From positions 550,407-614,406 of the forward strand of contig CAWEZC010000010.1 of assembly GCA_963813495.1 (NCBI GenBank): 64,000 nucleotides of DNA. The letters run 5' to 3'. Within the stretch, counting starts at the first letter, position 1, and every line of letters begins with the position of its first letter. Below the pieces are notes generated by a model. It did not search any database. It was not told the origin of the DNA and was given only the letters and a program-made list of their open reading frames with translations. Source of the DNA: JACVRW01 sp963813495 (GTDB lineage: Bacteria; Actinomycetota; Thermoleophilia; Solirubrobacterales; Thermoleophilaceae). Positions 52,023-60,798 of this stretch are shown in pieces. A program made the position numbers and the translations under genes.

Positions 52023-53207
52023 GTGAGCCGCAGACAGCTGATCAAGAGGGTCGTGACAGAGCTCGCCTCCTACGAGCGGCCGTCCGCCTCGGAGGGTGAG
52101 CGCAGAGCGGCGGAATGGCTGGCCGGTGAGCTGCGTGAGGCGGGCTGCCGCGACGTGCGCGTGGAGGAAGAGCGGGCCCACGGCGGCTACTGGTGGCCGC
52201 TCGGCCTGCTCAACGCCGGGGCGGCCCTGGCCGCGCTCGCGGGCGGGCGCCGAGCCGCTGCGCTGGCCGGCGGCGGGGCCGCGGCCGCGGTCTACGACGA
52301 CGTCGGTGGCGGCCGCCTCTGGTTCCGCCGCAGCGTCCTCGCGCAGAGGCCGACCTTCAACGTGATCGCCGAGAGCGGAGATCCCGAGGCCCAGCGCACG
52401 ATCGTCCTGATCGCCCATCACGACGCCGCCCACAGCGGGCTGATCTTCCATCCCGCGCTCCCACGCGTGGCGATGGAGAAGATGCCCAAGCAGCACGAGC
52501 GAGCCGACCAGAGCGTGCCGATCCTGTTCGGGGTCTTCCTCGGTCCGCTGCTGCTCGCCCTGTGGGGCCTGCTCGGGCGGCGCCCGCTGCGGGGCCTGGG
52601 CCTGTTCTTCTGTGCCGGCGCCACGGCGGTCATGGCCAATATCGGCGCCAGCCGGGTGGTGCCGGGCGCCAACGACAACCTGAGCGCCGTGGCGACGGTC
52701 GTCGCCTTGGCCCACGCCCTGCGCGAACGCCCGGTCGAGGGTGTCCGCGTGCTGTTGGTCTCCACCGGCTCGGAGGAGTCCTTCATGGAGGGCATGCAGG
52801 CCTTCGGCCGGCGCCACTTCGGTGAGCTCGACCGCGACACCACGGAGTTCGTTTGCCTGGAGTGCGTGGGTTCCCCGGAGCTCTGCGTGGTCGAGGGGGA
52901 GGGCATGCTGCGCATGCGCTACTACAGCGACTCCACCCGTGAGCGGCTGGCCCGCGCCGGCCTCGACGCGGGCGTACGGCTACGCCGCGGCCTGCGCACG
53001 GTGGCCGCCACCGATGGGCTGATCGCCCTACGCGCGGGCTACCCGACCTGCACCCTGGGCGGGGTGGACGAGACGAAGTTCCCCTCCAACTATCACTGGC
53101 CCTCGGACACGCCGGAGAACCTCAGCTGGTCCAGCATCGAGGCGGCGGTGGCGGTCTGTGAGGAGTTCCTGCGCGGACGGGCCCGGCCGCGAACGTCAGA
53201 CGGCTAG
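52023..53207 (+). CDS. M28 family peptidase with membrane segment
   Basis: 394 aa. Aminopeptidase-type di-zinc site: IVLIAHHDAAHSG, GANDNLSAVATVVAL, LLVSTGSEESFMEGM and SNYHWPSDTPENL give the His/Asp/Glu ligands. Two hydrophobic segments (WPLGLLNAGAALAALAGG and LFGVFLGPLLLALWGLLG) interrupt the peptidase, suggesting a membrane-tethered form. Catalytic Glu in the EE pair. Substrate unknown. Confidence 0.88.
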   Translation: MSRRQLIKRVVTELASYERPSASEGERRAAEWLAGELREAGCRDVRVEEERAHGGYWWPLGLLNAGAALAALAGGRRAAALAGGGAAAAVYDDVGGGRLWFRRSVLAQRPTFNVIAESGDPEAQRTIVLIAHHDAAHSGLIFHPALPRVAMEKMPKQHERADQSVPILFGVFLGPLLLALWGLLGRRPLRGLGLFFCAGATAVMANIGASRVVPGANDNLSAVATVVALAHALRERPVEGVRVLLVSTGSEESFMEGMQAFGRRHFGELDRDTTEFVCLECVGSPELCVVEGEGMLRMRYYSDSTRERLARAGLDAGVRLRRGLRTVAATDGLIALRAGYPTCTLGGVDETKFPSNYHWPSDTPENLSWSSIEAAVAVCEEFLRGRARPRTSDG

Positions 53208-53521
53208 GTCGACTCGGCGGCTCCGCCGCCGCCGGGTCCCTCACCGAACTCCGGCAAGTCGCGAATCCCCTCGCGCGTCTGCCACTTGGAGAAGTTGTCC
53301 TCCATCGCGTCGATCAACTCGCGCATGAAGCGGGGCGAGATGCTCAGCCGCGAGACCACGACCCCGGGCACCTCGCCCTCGTCGACCTCGTGGTCGACCC
53401 TCGCGAAGGTGAGGGTGAACTCGTAGTCCGAGTGGGACACGTTGGCGAAGTTGGCGTAGTGGCCCGCCATCGTCTCCGGGTCGGTATGGATGTTGAAGTG
53501 GCGCTCGCCGTCGTCAGGCAC
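53204..53521 (-). CDS. DUF3467 protein
   Basis: 105 aa. It reads MAGHYANFANVSHSDYEFTL and TFARVDHEVDEGEVPGVVVS, RLSISPRFMRELIDAMEDNF, the defining segments of DUF3467, whose function is unknown. GTG start with GATACT 6 nt upstream. Divergent from rlmH with overlapping -10 boxes. Confidence 0.88.
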   Translation of the reverse strand: MPDDGERHFNIHTDPETMAGHYANFANVSHSDYEFTLTFARVDHEVDEGEVPGVVVSRLSISPRFMRELIDAMEDNFSKWQTREGIRDLPEFGEGPGGGGAAEST

Positions 53522-53526
53522 GCGCG

Positions 53527-53533
53527 TAGTATC
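53527..53533. promoter_or_regulatory. Overlapping divergent -10 boxes (rlmH / DUF3467)
   Basis: TAGTAT (plus, 53527-53532) lies 9 nt before rlmH ATG 53542, and GATACT (minus, 53528-53533) lies 6 nt before GTG 53521. The two boxes share five bases. Confidence 0.5.
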
Positions 53534-53541
53534 GCACCCGC

Positions 53542-53946
53542 ATGCGGATCTCGGTGATCGCCGTAGGCCGCCTGCGGCCGCCCTACCAGGACGACGTCGA
53601 GCACTATCGCAAGATGCTGGCCGGCCACGCCCGCGTCGACCTGGTGGAGGTGCGCGAGGACGAGAAGGTGCCGCCGCGCGTGCCGGAGCGTGCCTTCACG
53701 GTCCTGTTGTCAAGCGACGGCCGCAGCCTGGACTCGGTCGAGTTCGCGGGCTGGCTGGAGGAGCGCCGCCGCTCGGGCCGTGACCTGTGCTTCGTGATCG
53801 GTGGCCCACGCGGCCTCGAGCTGGAAGCCGACCTGCGCCTGTCACTGGGGCCGATGACGCTGCCCCACCAGCTCGCCCGGGTGGTGCTCCTCGAGCAGCT
53901 CTACCGCGGCCACAAGATCCTCGCTCGCGAGCCGTATCACTATTAA
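53542..53946 (+). CDS. rlmH: 23S rRNA (pseudouridine-1915-N3)-methyltransferase
   Basis: 134 aa SPOUT methyltransferase. MRISVIAVGRLRPPYQDDVEHY, VLLSSDGRSLDSVEFAGWLE, CFVIGGPRGLELE, the knot segment and the C-terminal LLEQLYRGHKILAREPYHY are diagnostic. Acts on helix 69 of the large ribosomal subunit. Leaderless start. argS follows 11 bp after the stop. Confidence 0.97.
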   Translation: MRISVIAVGRLRPPYQDDVEHYRKMLAGHARVDLVEVREDEKVPPRVPERAFTVLLSSDGRSLDSVEFAGWLEERRRSGRDLCFVIGGPRGLELEADLRLSLGPMTLPHQLARVVLLEQLYRGHKILAREPYHY

Positions 53947-53957
53947 TTGAGGGCGCC

Positions 53958-55571
53958 ATGGATCCCGTAACGGAGCTTTCCAGCGCGGTCGAGCAGACCG
54001 CCGTCGAGCTGGCCGGAAACGGCAAGCTCGCGGAGCCCAAGCTCGAGCGTCCCAAGAAGGCGGACTTCGGCGACTACTCGAGCAACGCCGCGATGCTGCT
54101 GGCCGCCACGCTGGGCGAGCAGCCCCGGGCGGTTGCGGAGCGCCTGGGCGAGGCTCTCGGCGAGCGGCTGGGCGAGTCGGTGGAGCGCGTCGAGATCGCC
54201 GGACCCGGATTCGTCAACCTCTTCATGGCCGACCGCTGGTACCTCGAGACGCTGGCCGGGATGGTCGAGGCGGGCGAGGGCTTCGGGCGCGGAGACCACG
54301 GTGAGCACGTGCTGCTCGAGTTCGTGAGCGCCAATCCCACAGGGCCGATCACCGTTGCCTCCGCGCGTCACGCGGCCTACGGGGACTCGCTGGCACGCGT
54401 GCTCGAACGGGCCGGCGATCGCGTCGAGCGCGAGTACTACGTCAACGACTCCGGGACCCAGGTGCTCCGCTTCGGGGAGTCGATAAAGGCGCGCGCCCGC
54501 CGCGACGCGCCCCCGGAGGACGGCTACCGGGGCGATTACGTCATCGAGCTCGCGGGCCGCATCGAGGCGGCGGCCGAGGCCGATCCCGTCGAGCTCGCCC
54601 ACCGCGGCGTGGAGCTCGTGCTGGAGGGCGTGCGGGAGTCGCTGGAGCGCTTCCGGGTGCGGATGGACAGCTACTTCTTCGAGAGCACGCTGCACCGGAC
54701 GGGCGAGTTCGACCTCGCCGTCGAGCGCCTCGCGGAGCTCAGCTACGAGCACGAGGGCGCGCTCTGGCTGCGCACCACCGGCCTGGGTGACGACAAGGAC
54801 CGGGTGCTGCGCCGCTCCGACGGCGAGTACACGTATTTCGCCACCGACACCGCCTACCACCTGAACAAGCGGGCACGAGGATACGACCGGGTGATCAACC
54901 TCTGGGGCGCCGATCACCACGGCTACATACAGCGCACGCGAGCGGCGTGGGAGGCGCTCGGCGGCGACCCTGACCGCCTCGAGCTGCTGATGATGCAGCT
55001 GGTCAACCTCACCGAGGGCGGCGAACAGGTGCAGATGTCCAAGCGCGCCGGCGCGATCGCCACGCTCGACGACCTGATCGACGACATCGGGGTGGATGCC
55101 GCGCGCTGGTTCCTGGTCTCGCGCAGCAACGACACCACGCTCGACCTCGACCTGGAGCTGGCCCGGCGCCAGTCCCAGGACAACCCGGTCTACTACGTGC
55201 AGTACGCCCATGCGCGCATCGCCTCCATCCTGCGCAAGGCGGGCGACGAGCGCGTAGAGGCCGCGCTGGCGGCCGATCTGCGGCGAAGCTCCGAGCGCTT
55301 CCATCCCTCGGCCCGCTCGTTGATCAAGCGCCTGCTCGAGCTGCCCGAGGCCGTCCGCGACGCTGCGGAGCGGCGCGCCCCGCACCGCATCCCTGCCTAC
55401 GCCACCGAGACCGCGCAGGAGTTCTCGGCCTTCTACCGCGACTGCCGCGTGGTGGGGGCCGCCGAGGAGGGCGGCGACGAGGACGTGCGCGTCGCGATCT
55501 CGGTGATGACCCTGCGCGTGCTCAGGCAGGCGCTCGATCTGATCGGGGTCGAAGCACCCGAGTCCATGTAG
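53958..55571 (+). CDS. argS: Arginyl-tRNA synthetase with variant HIGH motif
   Basis: 537 aa class I synthetase. The N-terminal Add-1 domain is present (KLERPKKADFGDYSSNAAML). The signature region reads VSANPTGPITVASARHAAYG: the HVGH/HIGH block is TVAS (residues 132-135). KMSKS is represented by QVQMSKRAGAIATLDDL, and the C-terminal DALR-type anticodon domain is DNPVYYVQYAHARIASILRK onward. Start has GAGGG 7 nt upstream. Whether the HIGH change is lineage-wide cannot be decided here; such variants are known in some actinobacterial ArgS (recollection). Confidence 0.95.
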   Translation: MDPVTELSSAVEQTAVELAGNGKLAEPKLERPKKADFGDYSSNAAMLLAATLGEQPRAVAERLGEALGERLGESVERVEIAGPGFVNLFMADRWYLETLAGMVEAGEGFGRGDHGEHVLLEFVSANPTGPITVASARHAAYGDSLARVLERAGDRVEREYYVNDSGTQVLRFGESIKARARRDAPPEDGYRGDYVIELAGRIEAAAEADPVELAHRGVELVLEGVRESLERFRVRMDSYFFESTLHRTGEFDLAVERLAELSYEHEGALWLRTTGLGDDKDRVLRRSDGEYTYFATDTAYHLNKRARGYDRVINLWGADHHGYIQRTRAAWEALGGDPDRLELLMMQLVNLTEGGEQVQMSKRAGAIATLDDLIDDIGVDAARWFLVSRSNDTTLDLDLELARRQSQDNPVYYVQYAHARIASILRKAGDERVEAALAADLRRSSERFHPSARSLIKRLLELPEAVRDAAERRAPHRIPAYATETAQEFSAFYRDCRVVGAAEEGGDEDVRVAISVMTLRVLRQALDLIGVEAPESM

Positions 55572-55584
55572 CTGGCCCTGCAGC

Positions 55585-55590
55585 TAGGCT
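55585..55590 (+). promoter_or_regulatory. -10 box (TAGGCT), leaderless type
   Basis: 10 nt before ATG 55601. Confidence 0.45.
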
Positions 55591-55600
55591 CCCGCGGCCG

Positions 55601-56908
55601 ATGAAGAGACTCATGGCCGCCTCCGCTCTGTCGCTCTCGCTCGTGGTCGCCGCTCCGGCCGCCGCCGTGGACCGCTACGTCCCGATGAAGGGCGCGCCCG
55701 GAGCCGGGCCGGCAAGGTACGACCGCGTCTTCGTCCAGCAGCTCGGCCCCAAGAAGCACGACCGGGTCCTGGTGCTCGTCCCCGGTACCAACGGCGGCGC
55801 GGGTGGCATCACGCCGGTGGCGCGCGACATCGTGCGGCGGGTACCACGCACCCAGGTGTGGATCGTCGACCGCCGCGAGGAGGCCTTCGAGGACACCTCG
55901 GTTTTCGAGACGCGTGATCCCAAGGCGGCGCAGGACTACTACCTGGGCTTCAAGTACAAAGCGGTACGTGGCACGGACGCGAAGTTCGTGTCCGAGTGGG
56001 GCCTGCGCCTCCAGCTCGAGGACCTGCGCCGGGTCGTCAAGCGGGCGGCGCGCGGCGGCCGCGAGGTGATCCTCGGTGGCCACTCCGCCGGCGCCTCCAC
56101 CGCGGTGGCCTATGCGGCCTGGGACTTCAAGGGCCGGCCGGGCCACCGGGACCTGTCCGGCCTCGTGCTGATCGACGGTGGTCTGCGCGGATCGTTCGAC
56201 GAGGCCGACGCCGAGCGCGCGCGGAGCGAGCTGGCGGAGATCCGCCAGGGCGACGTCTTCCTCGACCTGCTGGGGCTCGGCATTCCCGAGGTCGCGGGGA
56301 TCTTCGCCCAGCTCGGGGCCCTGTACGCCTACGAGCAGCCCGATGCGCCGTCGGGCCTGCAGAGCTTCCCGCTGCTGCCGTCGGCCTTCAAGCCGTCGTT
56401 CGCGGTCACCAACGAGGCCCTGTTCGGCTACGCCTTCGACGCCGGCACCTCGCCGGAGTCGCTCGCGCTGGTGCACATCCGTGCCGGCGGGCTGGCCGCG
56501 AGCGGACGGCCGCGCGGCTGGCAGGACGGCGAGCTGACTCCGATCCGCCGCCACGCCCGGGCCTACGCGGCCAACGAGCCCAACGCCACCGAGTGGTACT
56601 ACCCGCGGCGCCTGCTGCTCGACATCGACGCCGCCAGCGCGCTGCGCCCGACCGAGGCGACGAGGGTGCTCGGACTGCGGATCGAGCACGGCCGCAAGAT
56701 GGACCTGCCGCTCTACGCCTACGGCACGTCGCTCACCGACGGCCGGGTAGCTCGTGGGGCGCGTTCGCTGGCCCGCTTCTCGCGCATCGAGCGGCCGACG
56801 GTGGTGGACGACCCGGGCTCGAGCCATCTCGATCCGCTCTCCGCAGCTCCGCGCACCAACCGCTTCCTCGAGACGGTGGTGCCCTTCCTGAAGCGCCTCT
56901 CCAAGTAG
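55601..56908 (+). CDS. Secreted alpha/beta hydrolase
   Basis: 435 aa. Signal peptide (KRLMAASALSLSLVVAAPAAA). Core: VLVLVPGTNGGAGGITPVAR (oxyanion region), nucleophile Ser in ILGGHSAGASTAVAYAAWDF, LVLIDGGLRGSFDEAD and a late His in GSSHLDPLSAAPRTN. It looks like an exported esterase/lipase-type enzyme. The next gene starts 6 bp after the stop. Confidence 0.85.
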   Translation: MKRLMAASALSLSLVVAAPAAAVDRYVPMKGAPGAGPARYDRVFVQQLGPKKHDRVLVLVPGTNGGAGGITPVARDIVRRVPRTQVWIVDRREEAFEDTSVFETRDPKAAQDYYLGFKYKAVRGTDAKFVSEWGLRLQLEDLRRVVKRAARGGREVILGGHSAGASTAVAYAAWDFKGRPGHRDLSGLVLIDGGLRGSFDEADAERARSELAEIRQGDVFLDLLGLGIPEVAGIFAQLGALYAYEQPDAPSGLQSFPLLPSAFKPSFAVTNEALFGYAFDAGTSPESLALVHIRAGGLAASGRPRGWQDGELTPIRRHARAYAANEPNATEWYYPRRLLLDIDAASALRPTEATRVLGLRIEHGRKMDLPLYAYGTSLTDGRVARGARSLARFSRIERPTVVDDPGSSHLDPLSAAPRTNRFLETVVPFLKRLSK

Positions 56909-56914
56909 GGCCCA

Positions 56915-58075
56915 TTGGCCGAGCGCCGCGCTGAGGTCGCCCGCGCCCGGATCGCGGTCACGGCGATCTTCGCGCTCAACGGCGCCCTGTTCGCGTCGGT
57001 CTTCTCGCGCATGCCCACGATCCAGGAGCGCGCCGGCATCAGCGCGGGCGTCCTCGGGCTGGCCCTGACCTGCACCATGCTGGGCCTGATCGCAAGCCAG
57101 ACGGCGGCCGGTGCGCTGGTGGCGCGTTTTGGCAGCCGCGAGCTCGTGACGATCGGCCTGTTGGGCTGGGCGCTTGCCCTGGTCCCCGTGGCCCTCGCGG
57201 AGTCCTTTGCGGCGCTCGCGGTGGGCCTGGGCCTGATCGGCTTCGCCAACGGCATCCTGGACGTGTCGATGAACGTCCACGGGCTGACCGTGGAGCGCGA
57301 GCTGGGCCGGCCGATGTTCACCGGGCTGCACGCGGCCTTCTCCTTCGGCGGGCTGGGCGGAGCGGCGATCGCCGCGCTGGTGGCGGGACTCGGCGTGGGG
57401 GTGACCCCGCACCTGCTGGTGGCGGCGGCGCTCGCCGCCCTCGTGGGCCTGTCCACCCGGCCGCTGCTGCTGCCCCCCAGCGCCGACGCCGCCCCGGAGG
57501 GGCCGCTGCTCGCGGTACCCACCCGCGGTCTCGTGGCGGTCGGCGCCCTGGCCTTCTGCACCCTCCTGGCCGAGGGCTCGGTCAACGACTGGGCGGCGGT
57601 CTACCTCGACGATGAGCTGGGCGCGAGCGACGCCGCGGCCGCCACCGGGCTCGCGTTCTACTCGCTCACGATGGGCGTCGGGCGGCTGGCCGGCGACCGC
57701 CTTGCCGCCGCGCTGGGGGCCGTGCGCCTCACGCGAGGCGGCGCGGCGCTGGCCGCGCTGGGCATGAGCCTGGCCCTGCTGGCGAACGCGACCCCGCTCG
57801 CGCTGCTGGGCTTCGCCGTGGCCGGCCTCGGCCTGTCCTCGCTGTTCCCGCTGGCCCTGCGCGCGGCTGCTACCCACGGCGAGAGCGTGGGCCCCTCGGT
57901 GGCGGCAGTGGCGGGCTGCGGCTACCTCGGCCTGCTCACCGGTCCGCCTGCGGTGGGTGGGCTGACCGAGCTCAGCGGGAGCCTGCGCGGCGCCCTCGTG
58001 TTGGTGGTAATTGTCTGCCTCATCGGGGTCGCCCTGGGAGGAAGCGTGCGCGATCCGGGTAACCATGCGGGATGA
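56915..58075 (+). CDS. MFS transporter (YbjJ-like)
   Basis: 386 aa with about 12 TM helices. RIAVTAIFALNGALFASVFS, RMPTIQERAGISAGVLGLAL (motif A-like), NGILDVSMNVHGLTVERELG and FSFGGLGGAAIAALVAGLGV. The start is TTG 56915 with AGGG upstream in the hydrolase stop region. Substrate unknown. The following gene is a tandem but deleted copy. Confidence 0.88.
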   Translation: MAERRAEVARARIAVTAIFALNGALFASVFSRMPTIQERAGISAGVLGLALTCTMLGLIASQTAAGALVARFGSRELVTIGLLGWALALVPVALAESFAALAVGLGLIGFANGILDVSMNVHGLTVERELGRPMFTGLHAAFSFGGLGGAAIAALVAGLGVGVTPHLLVAAALAALVGLSTRPLLLPPSADAAPEGPLLAVPTRGLVAVGALAFCTLLAEGSVNDWAAVYLDDELGASDAAAATGLAFYSLTMGVGRLAGDRLAAALGAVRLTRGGAALAALGMSLALLANATPLALLGFAVAGLGLSSLFPLALRAAATHGESVGPSVAAVAGCGYLGLLTGPPAVGGLTELSGSLRGALVLVVIVCLIGVALGGSVRDPGNHAG

Positions 58076-58943
58076 GCTCAGAGCGGCGCGCACGAATCGC
58101 GATTACCGCGATCTTCGCTCTGAACGGGCCGTGCACGGCCTGACCGTCGAGCGGCGTCTGGGGCGGCCGATCCTCTCAACCCTCCACGCCGCGTTCTCGT
58201 TCGGCGCGCTGGCGGGCGCGGCGCTCGGCGGCATGGTGGCCGTGGCCGGGGCCGGGGCCGGGGTGCTGCCCCACCTGGCGGCGGTGACGGCGCTCGGCGC
58301 CGGCGTGGCCCTGGTCGCGTTCCGCTACCTGCTGCCGCCTTCGGCCGACGCCGTGGCCGAAGGGCCGATGTTCGCGGTGCCGACGCGCGCGCTCGCGCTG
58401 GTGAGCGCGTTCGCGTTCTGCGTGCTGCTGGCCGAGGGGGCGGTCAACGACTGGGCCGCCGTCTACCTGGACGGTGAGGTGGGCACGAATGAGGCCACAG
58501 CCGCGGGCGGGCTCGCTACGTTCTCGCTGACCATGGGCGTCGGGCGCCTGTTCGGCGACAGGCTCAACCAGGCCCTGGGCGCCCGGCGTCTGGCTCGCGC
58601 GGGCGGGGCGCTCGCCGCCGCCGGAATCGCCACGGCGCTGATCACCGACGCGGCCGCCGTCGCGCTGGTCGGCTTCGCCTGCGCCGGCTTGGGTCTGGCC
58701 GGCCTGTTTCCACTCGCGCTGCGAGCGGCGGCCGCACGTGGAGAGAGCGAGGGGCCGGCCGTCGCCGCTGTCTCGGCCGTCGGCTATCTCGGCTTCCTGG
58801 CCGGTCCTCCCGCGATCGGCGGTCTGTCCGAGTTGGCCGGCCTCAGGGCCGCCCTGGTGCTGGTCGCTGTGCTCTGCCTGGTGGCCGCCGCGCTGGCGGG
58901 CAGCGTGAGGACGCCGCGGCCGGCCGCGGCGCCTGGCGTCTAG
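58072..58943 (+). pseudogene. Tandem MFS transporter copy with internal deletion
   Basis: ATG 58072 gives SSERRARIAITAIFALNG, the start of the first MFS protein, then stops after four more codons. A second frame takes over at once with VHGLTVERRLGRPILSTLHA and remains open to the C-terminus (SVRTPRPAAAPGV). In the neighbour these two points are about 97 codons apart (residues 24 and 121), so roughly 290 bp encoding TM1-4 are gone, out of frame. TGAACG-type microhomology lies at the junction. The product cannot be a normal transporter. Confidence 0.75.
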
Positions 58944-59689
58944 ATCTCGTTGAAGAAGTTGATGTTGAGGTCGTCCATGACCCGCAGGGCCTCGGCGTTC
59001 AGGCGCGTCAGCTCATTGGTGTAGAGGAGCAGGCCCATCACGATCAGAACCGTTCCCGAGACCAGCGTGATCGCGGTGTAGTGGTTGCGAAAGAACCTAA
59101 AGACGCCGGAGAACGTGGTGAAGGCCAGCGCGCTGAGGATGAAGGGCACCGCCAGGCCGAACGAGTAGAAGGCCAGCAGCACCCCGCCCTCCCCGACGGT
59201 GCCCTCCGTAGAGGCGGCGGTGAGGATCGCTCCGAGCGTGGGGCCGGTGCAGGGAAGCCAAGCCACCGCAAAGGCCAGGCCCGCGATGATCGGGCCGCCG
59301 GTGTGGGCCCGGCGCATCAGCTCCTCGGGGCGCCACTCGTGGTTCAGCTTGGGCACGAACAGCATCGCGATGAACAGCACGCCGAGCAGCGCGATCACGA
59401 TGCCGGAGATCTGGCGCAGGACCTGGCGGTTGTCCTGGAGCGTCTGGCCGAGTCCGGTCGCGGTCATGCCCAGCGCCACGAACATGGCCGTGAAGGCGAG
59501 ACAGAACAGCAGCGCGGGTCCCAGCACCCGGGCTCGCCCGCGGCCCTCCTGGATGTCGGCGAACGACACGCCGGAGATCGTCGACAGGTAGCCGGGCACG
59601 AGCGGCAGCACGCAGGGCGAGACGAATGAGATGAAGCCCACCGCGAAGGCCGCGACCACGGTGGTGTCGACCGAGTCGGCCGCGATCAC
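58940..59689 (-). CDS. ccdA: Cytochrome c biogenesis protein CcdA
   Basis: 249 aa, six TM helices, DsbD transmembrane-type family. The paired Cys are in FISFVSPCVLPLVPGYL and AFAVAWLPCTGPTLGAILTA. It passes electrons from cytoplasmic thioredoxin to extracytoplasmic TlpA/CcmG-type proteins. GTG start overlaps the ccmH stop. Last gene of the operon. Confidence 0.93.
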   Translation of the reverse strand: MIAADSVDTTVVAAFAVGFISFVSPCVLPLVPGYLSTISGVSFADIQEGRGRARVLGPALLFCLAFTAMFVALGMTATGLGQTLQDNRQVLRQISGIVIALLGVLFIAMLFVPKLNHEWRPEELMRRAHTGGPIIAGLAFAVAWLPCTGPTLGAILTAASTEGTVGEGGVLLAFYSFGLAVPFILSALAFTTFSGVFRFFRNHYTAITLVSGTVLIVMGLLLYTNELTRLNAEALRVMDDLNINFFNEI

Positions 59690-60153
59690 AGGTCGTAGCG
59701 CTCCATGTCGGCGTCGAGCCGCGAGCGGTCACCGCCGGCGGCCGGCGGGGCGTCGCCCTGGTCCCGCCCGCCGCCTCCGCGCCAGCGGACCACCGCAAAG
59801 GCGATGCCCACTCCGGCGAGCAGAAGCCCCAGCCCGGGCACGATGTACACGAGCCGGTCGCCGAGATCGTCGTCGCCCTCGTCGCCGGGCAGAGCCAGCA
59901 CGCTGTCGCCGAACTGGGCCACGAGCGCCTGCTTGATCTCGTCCTTGGAGCGGCAGTCGTCGATCAGCCGCTGAACGTAGGCACGCTCCTGCTGGGCCTG
60001 AGGCGCTTCCGTCGCCAGGCCCAGCGGCGTGCCACACACGGGGCACATCACTTCATCCTCGATGTCGCCCAAGGACGTCTGCGGGCACTGCTGGGCGAGC
60101 GCCGACGCGGGAGCGGCCAGGAACGCGACGGCGATGATCAGAACCCTCAACAT
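59686..60153 (-). CDS. Cytochrome c maturation protein CcmH-like
   Basis: 155 aa. Signal peptide (RVLIIAVAFLAAPASALAQ), the thiol motif EVMCPVCGTPL (LRCxxCQ-like), AQQERAYVQRLIDDCRSKDE, ALVAQFGDSVLALP and a C-terminal TM helix. Acts in apocytochrome reduction and heme ligation. TACCCT lies 12 nt before ATG 60153, so it may have its own promoter besides read-through from the TlpA gene. Confidence 0.9.
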   Translation of the reverse strand: MLRVLIIAVAFLAAPASALAQQCPQTSLGDIEDEVMCPVCGTPLGLATEAPQAQQERAYVQRLIDDCRSKDEIKQALVAQFGDSVLALPGDEGDDDLGDRLVYIVPGLGLLLAGVGIAFAVVRWRGGGGRDQGDAPPAAGGDRSRLDADMERYDL

Positions 60154-60165
60154 GCGGCCCGACGA

Positions 60166-60171
60166 AGGGTA
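60166..60171 (-). promoter_or_regulatory. -10 box (TACCCT) of ccmH-like gene
   Basis: 12 nt before ATG 60153. Confidence 0.4.
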
Positions 60172-60198
60172 GTTGCGGGCCCCTTGCCCCCGCGGCCG

Positions 60199-60756
60199 TC
60201 AGCCGGCCGGCGGACGCAACAGCGGTGCGACCTCCGCGGTCATGAACTCCTCGTCCACCGGCCCGCGCCGCACGGCCGCGATCCGGCCACGGCGGTCGAT
60301 CACGAAGGTCTCGGGGTAGGCGACGACGCCGTAGCTCTCCAGGGCGCCGCCGTCCTTGTCCTTGAGCATCGGGTAGCTGAGCTCGTACTGGTCGATAAAG
60401 TCCTGGGCGTCGCCGGTCACGTCGAGTACGTCGACACCGAGCACGGTCCCGCCGCGGCCGGCCATGCGGCGGTGCCAGATCTCGAGCAGCGGGGACTCCT
60501 CGCGGCAGGGCTTGCACCACGAGGCCCAGAAGTTGAGCACCACCACGTCGCCGCGGTAATCGGCGAGGGAGCCGCGGCCGTCGCCCTCCAGCGTGGGCAG
60601 CTCCAGGGCGGGTGCCGGCTTGGCCTCGCCCCGGGCCAGCGCGTTCTCCACCTCGCGATCGGGCTCGTTCTGGATCAGGCCGTAGGCGAGCAGCGCCACG
60701 AGCGCCAGCAGGCAGGCGAGCACGGCGATCGGCACGGGTGAGAGGACCCTCTTCAT
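60199..60756 (-). CDS. TlpA/ResA-family thioredoxin-like lipoprotein or anchor
   Basis: 185 aa. N-terminal TM anchor (SPVPIAVLACLLALVALLAY), then a TlpA/ResA-type thioredoxin domain: VVVLNFWASWCKPCREESPL with the WCKPC redox pair and SYGVVAYPETFVIDRRGRIA with the cis-Pro region. Reduces CcmH or apocytochromes. The ATG at 60756 was chosen because TATCGT lies 11 nt upstream; a longer frame exists. First gene of the operon. Confidence 0.92.
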   Translation of the reverse strand: MKRVLSPVPIAVLACLLALVALLAYGLIQNEPDREVENALARGEAKPAPALELPTLEGDGRGSLADYRGDVVVLNFWASWCKPCREESPLLEIWHRRMAGRGGTVLGVDVLDVTGDAQDFIDQYELSYPMLKDKDGGALESYGVVAYPETFVIDRRGRIAAVRRGPVDEEFMTAEVAPLLRPPAG

Positions 60757-60767
60757 CAGCGCGGCCA

Positions 60768-60773
60768 ACGATA
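60768..60773 (-). promoter_or_regulatory. -10 box (TATCGT) of TlpA-like gene
   Basis: 11 nt before ATG 60756. Confidence 0.5.
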
Positions 60774-60784
60774 GGGAGCGGCCG

Positions 60785-60790
60785 TACACT
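60785..60790 (+). promoter_or_regulatory. -10 box (TACACT) of small secreted ORF
   Basis: 8 nt before ATG 60799, divergent from the TlpA gene. Confidence 0.4.
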
Positions 60791-60798
60791 GCCCACGA

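Noticed and set aside
50763..52817. Minus-strand open frame of 684 codons over the M48 and M28 peptidase genes
   Set aside because: Same reason: opposite genes have intact zinc motifs.
55433..58093. Minus-strand open frame of 886 codons
   Set aside because: Antisense to a secreted hydrolase and MFS gene; Arg/Gln/Glu/Gly-rich without family features.
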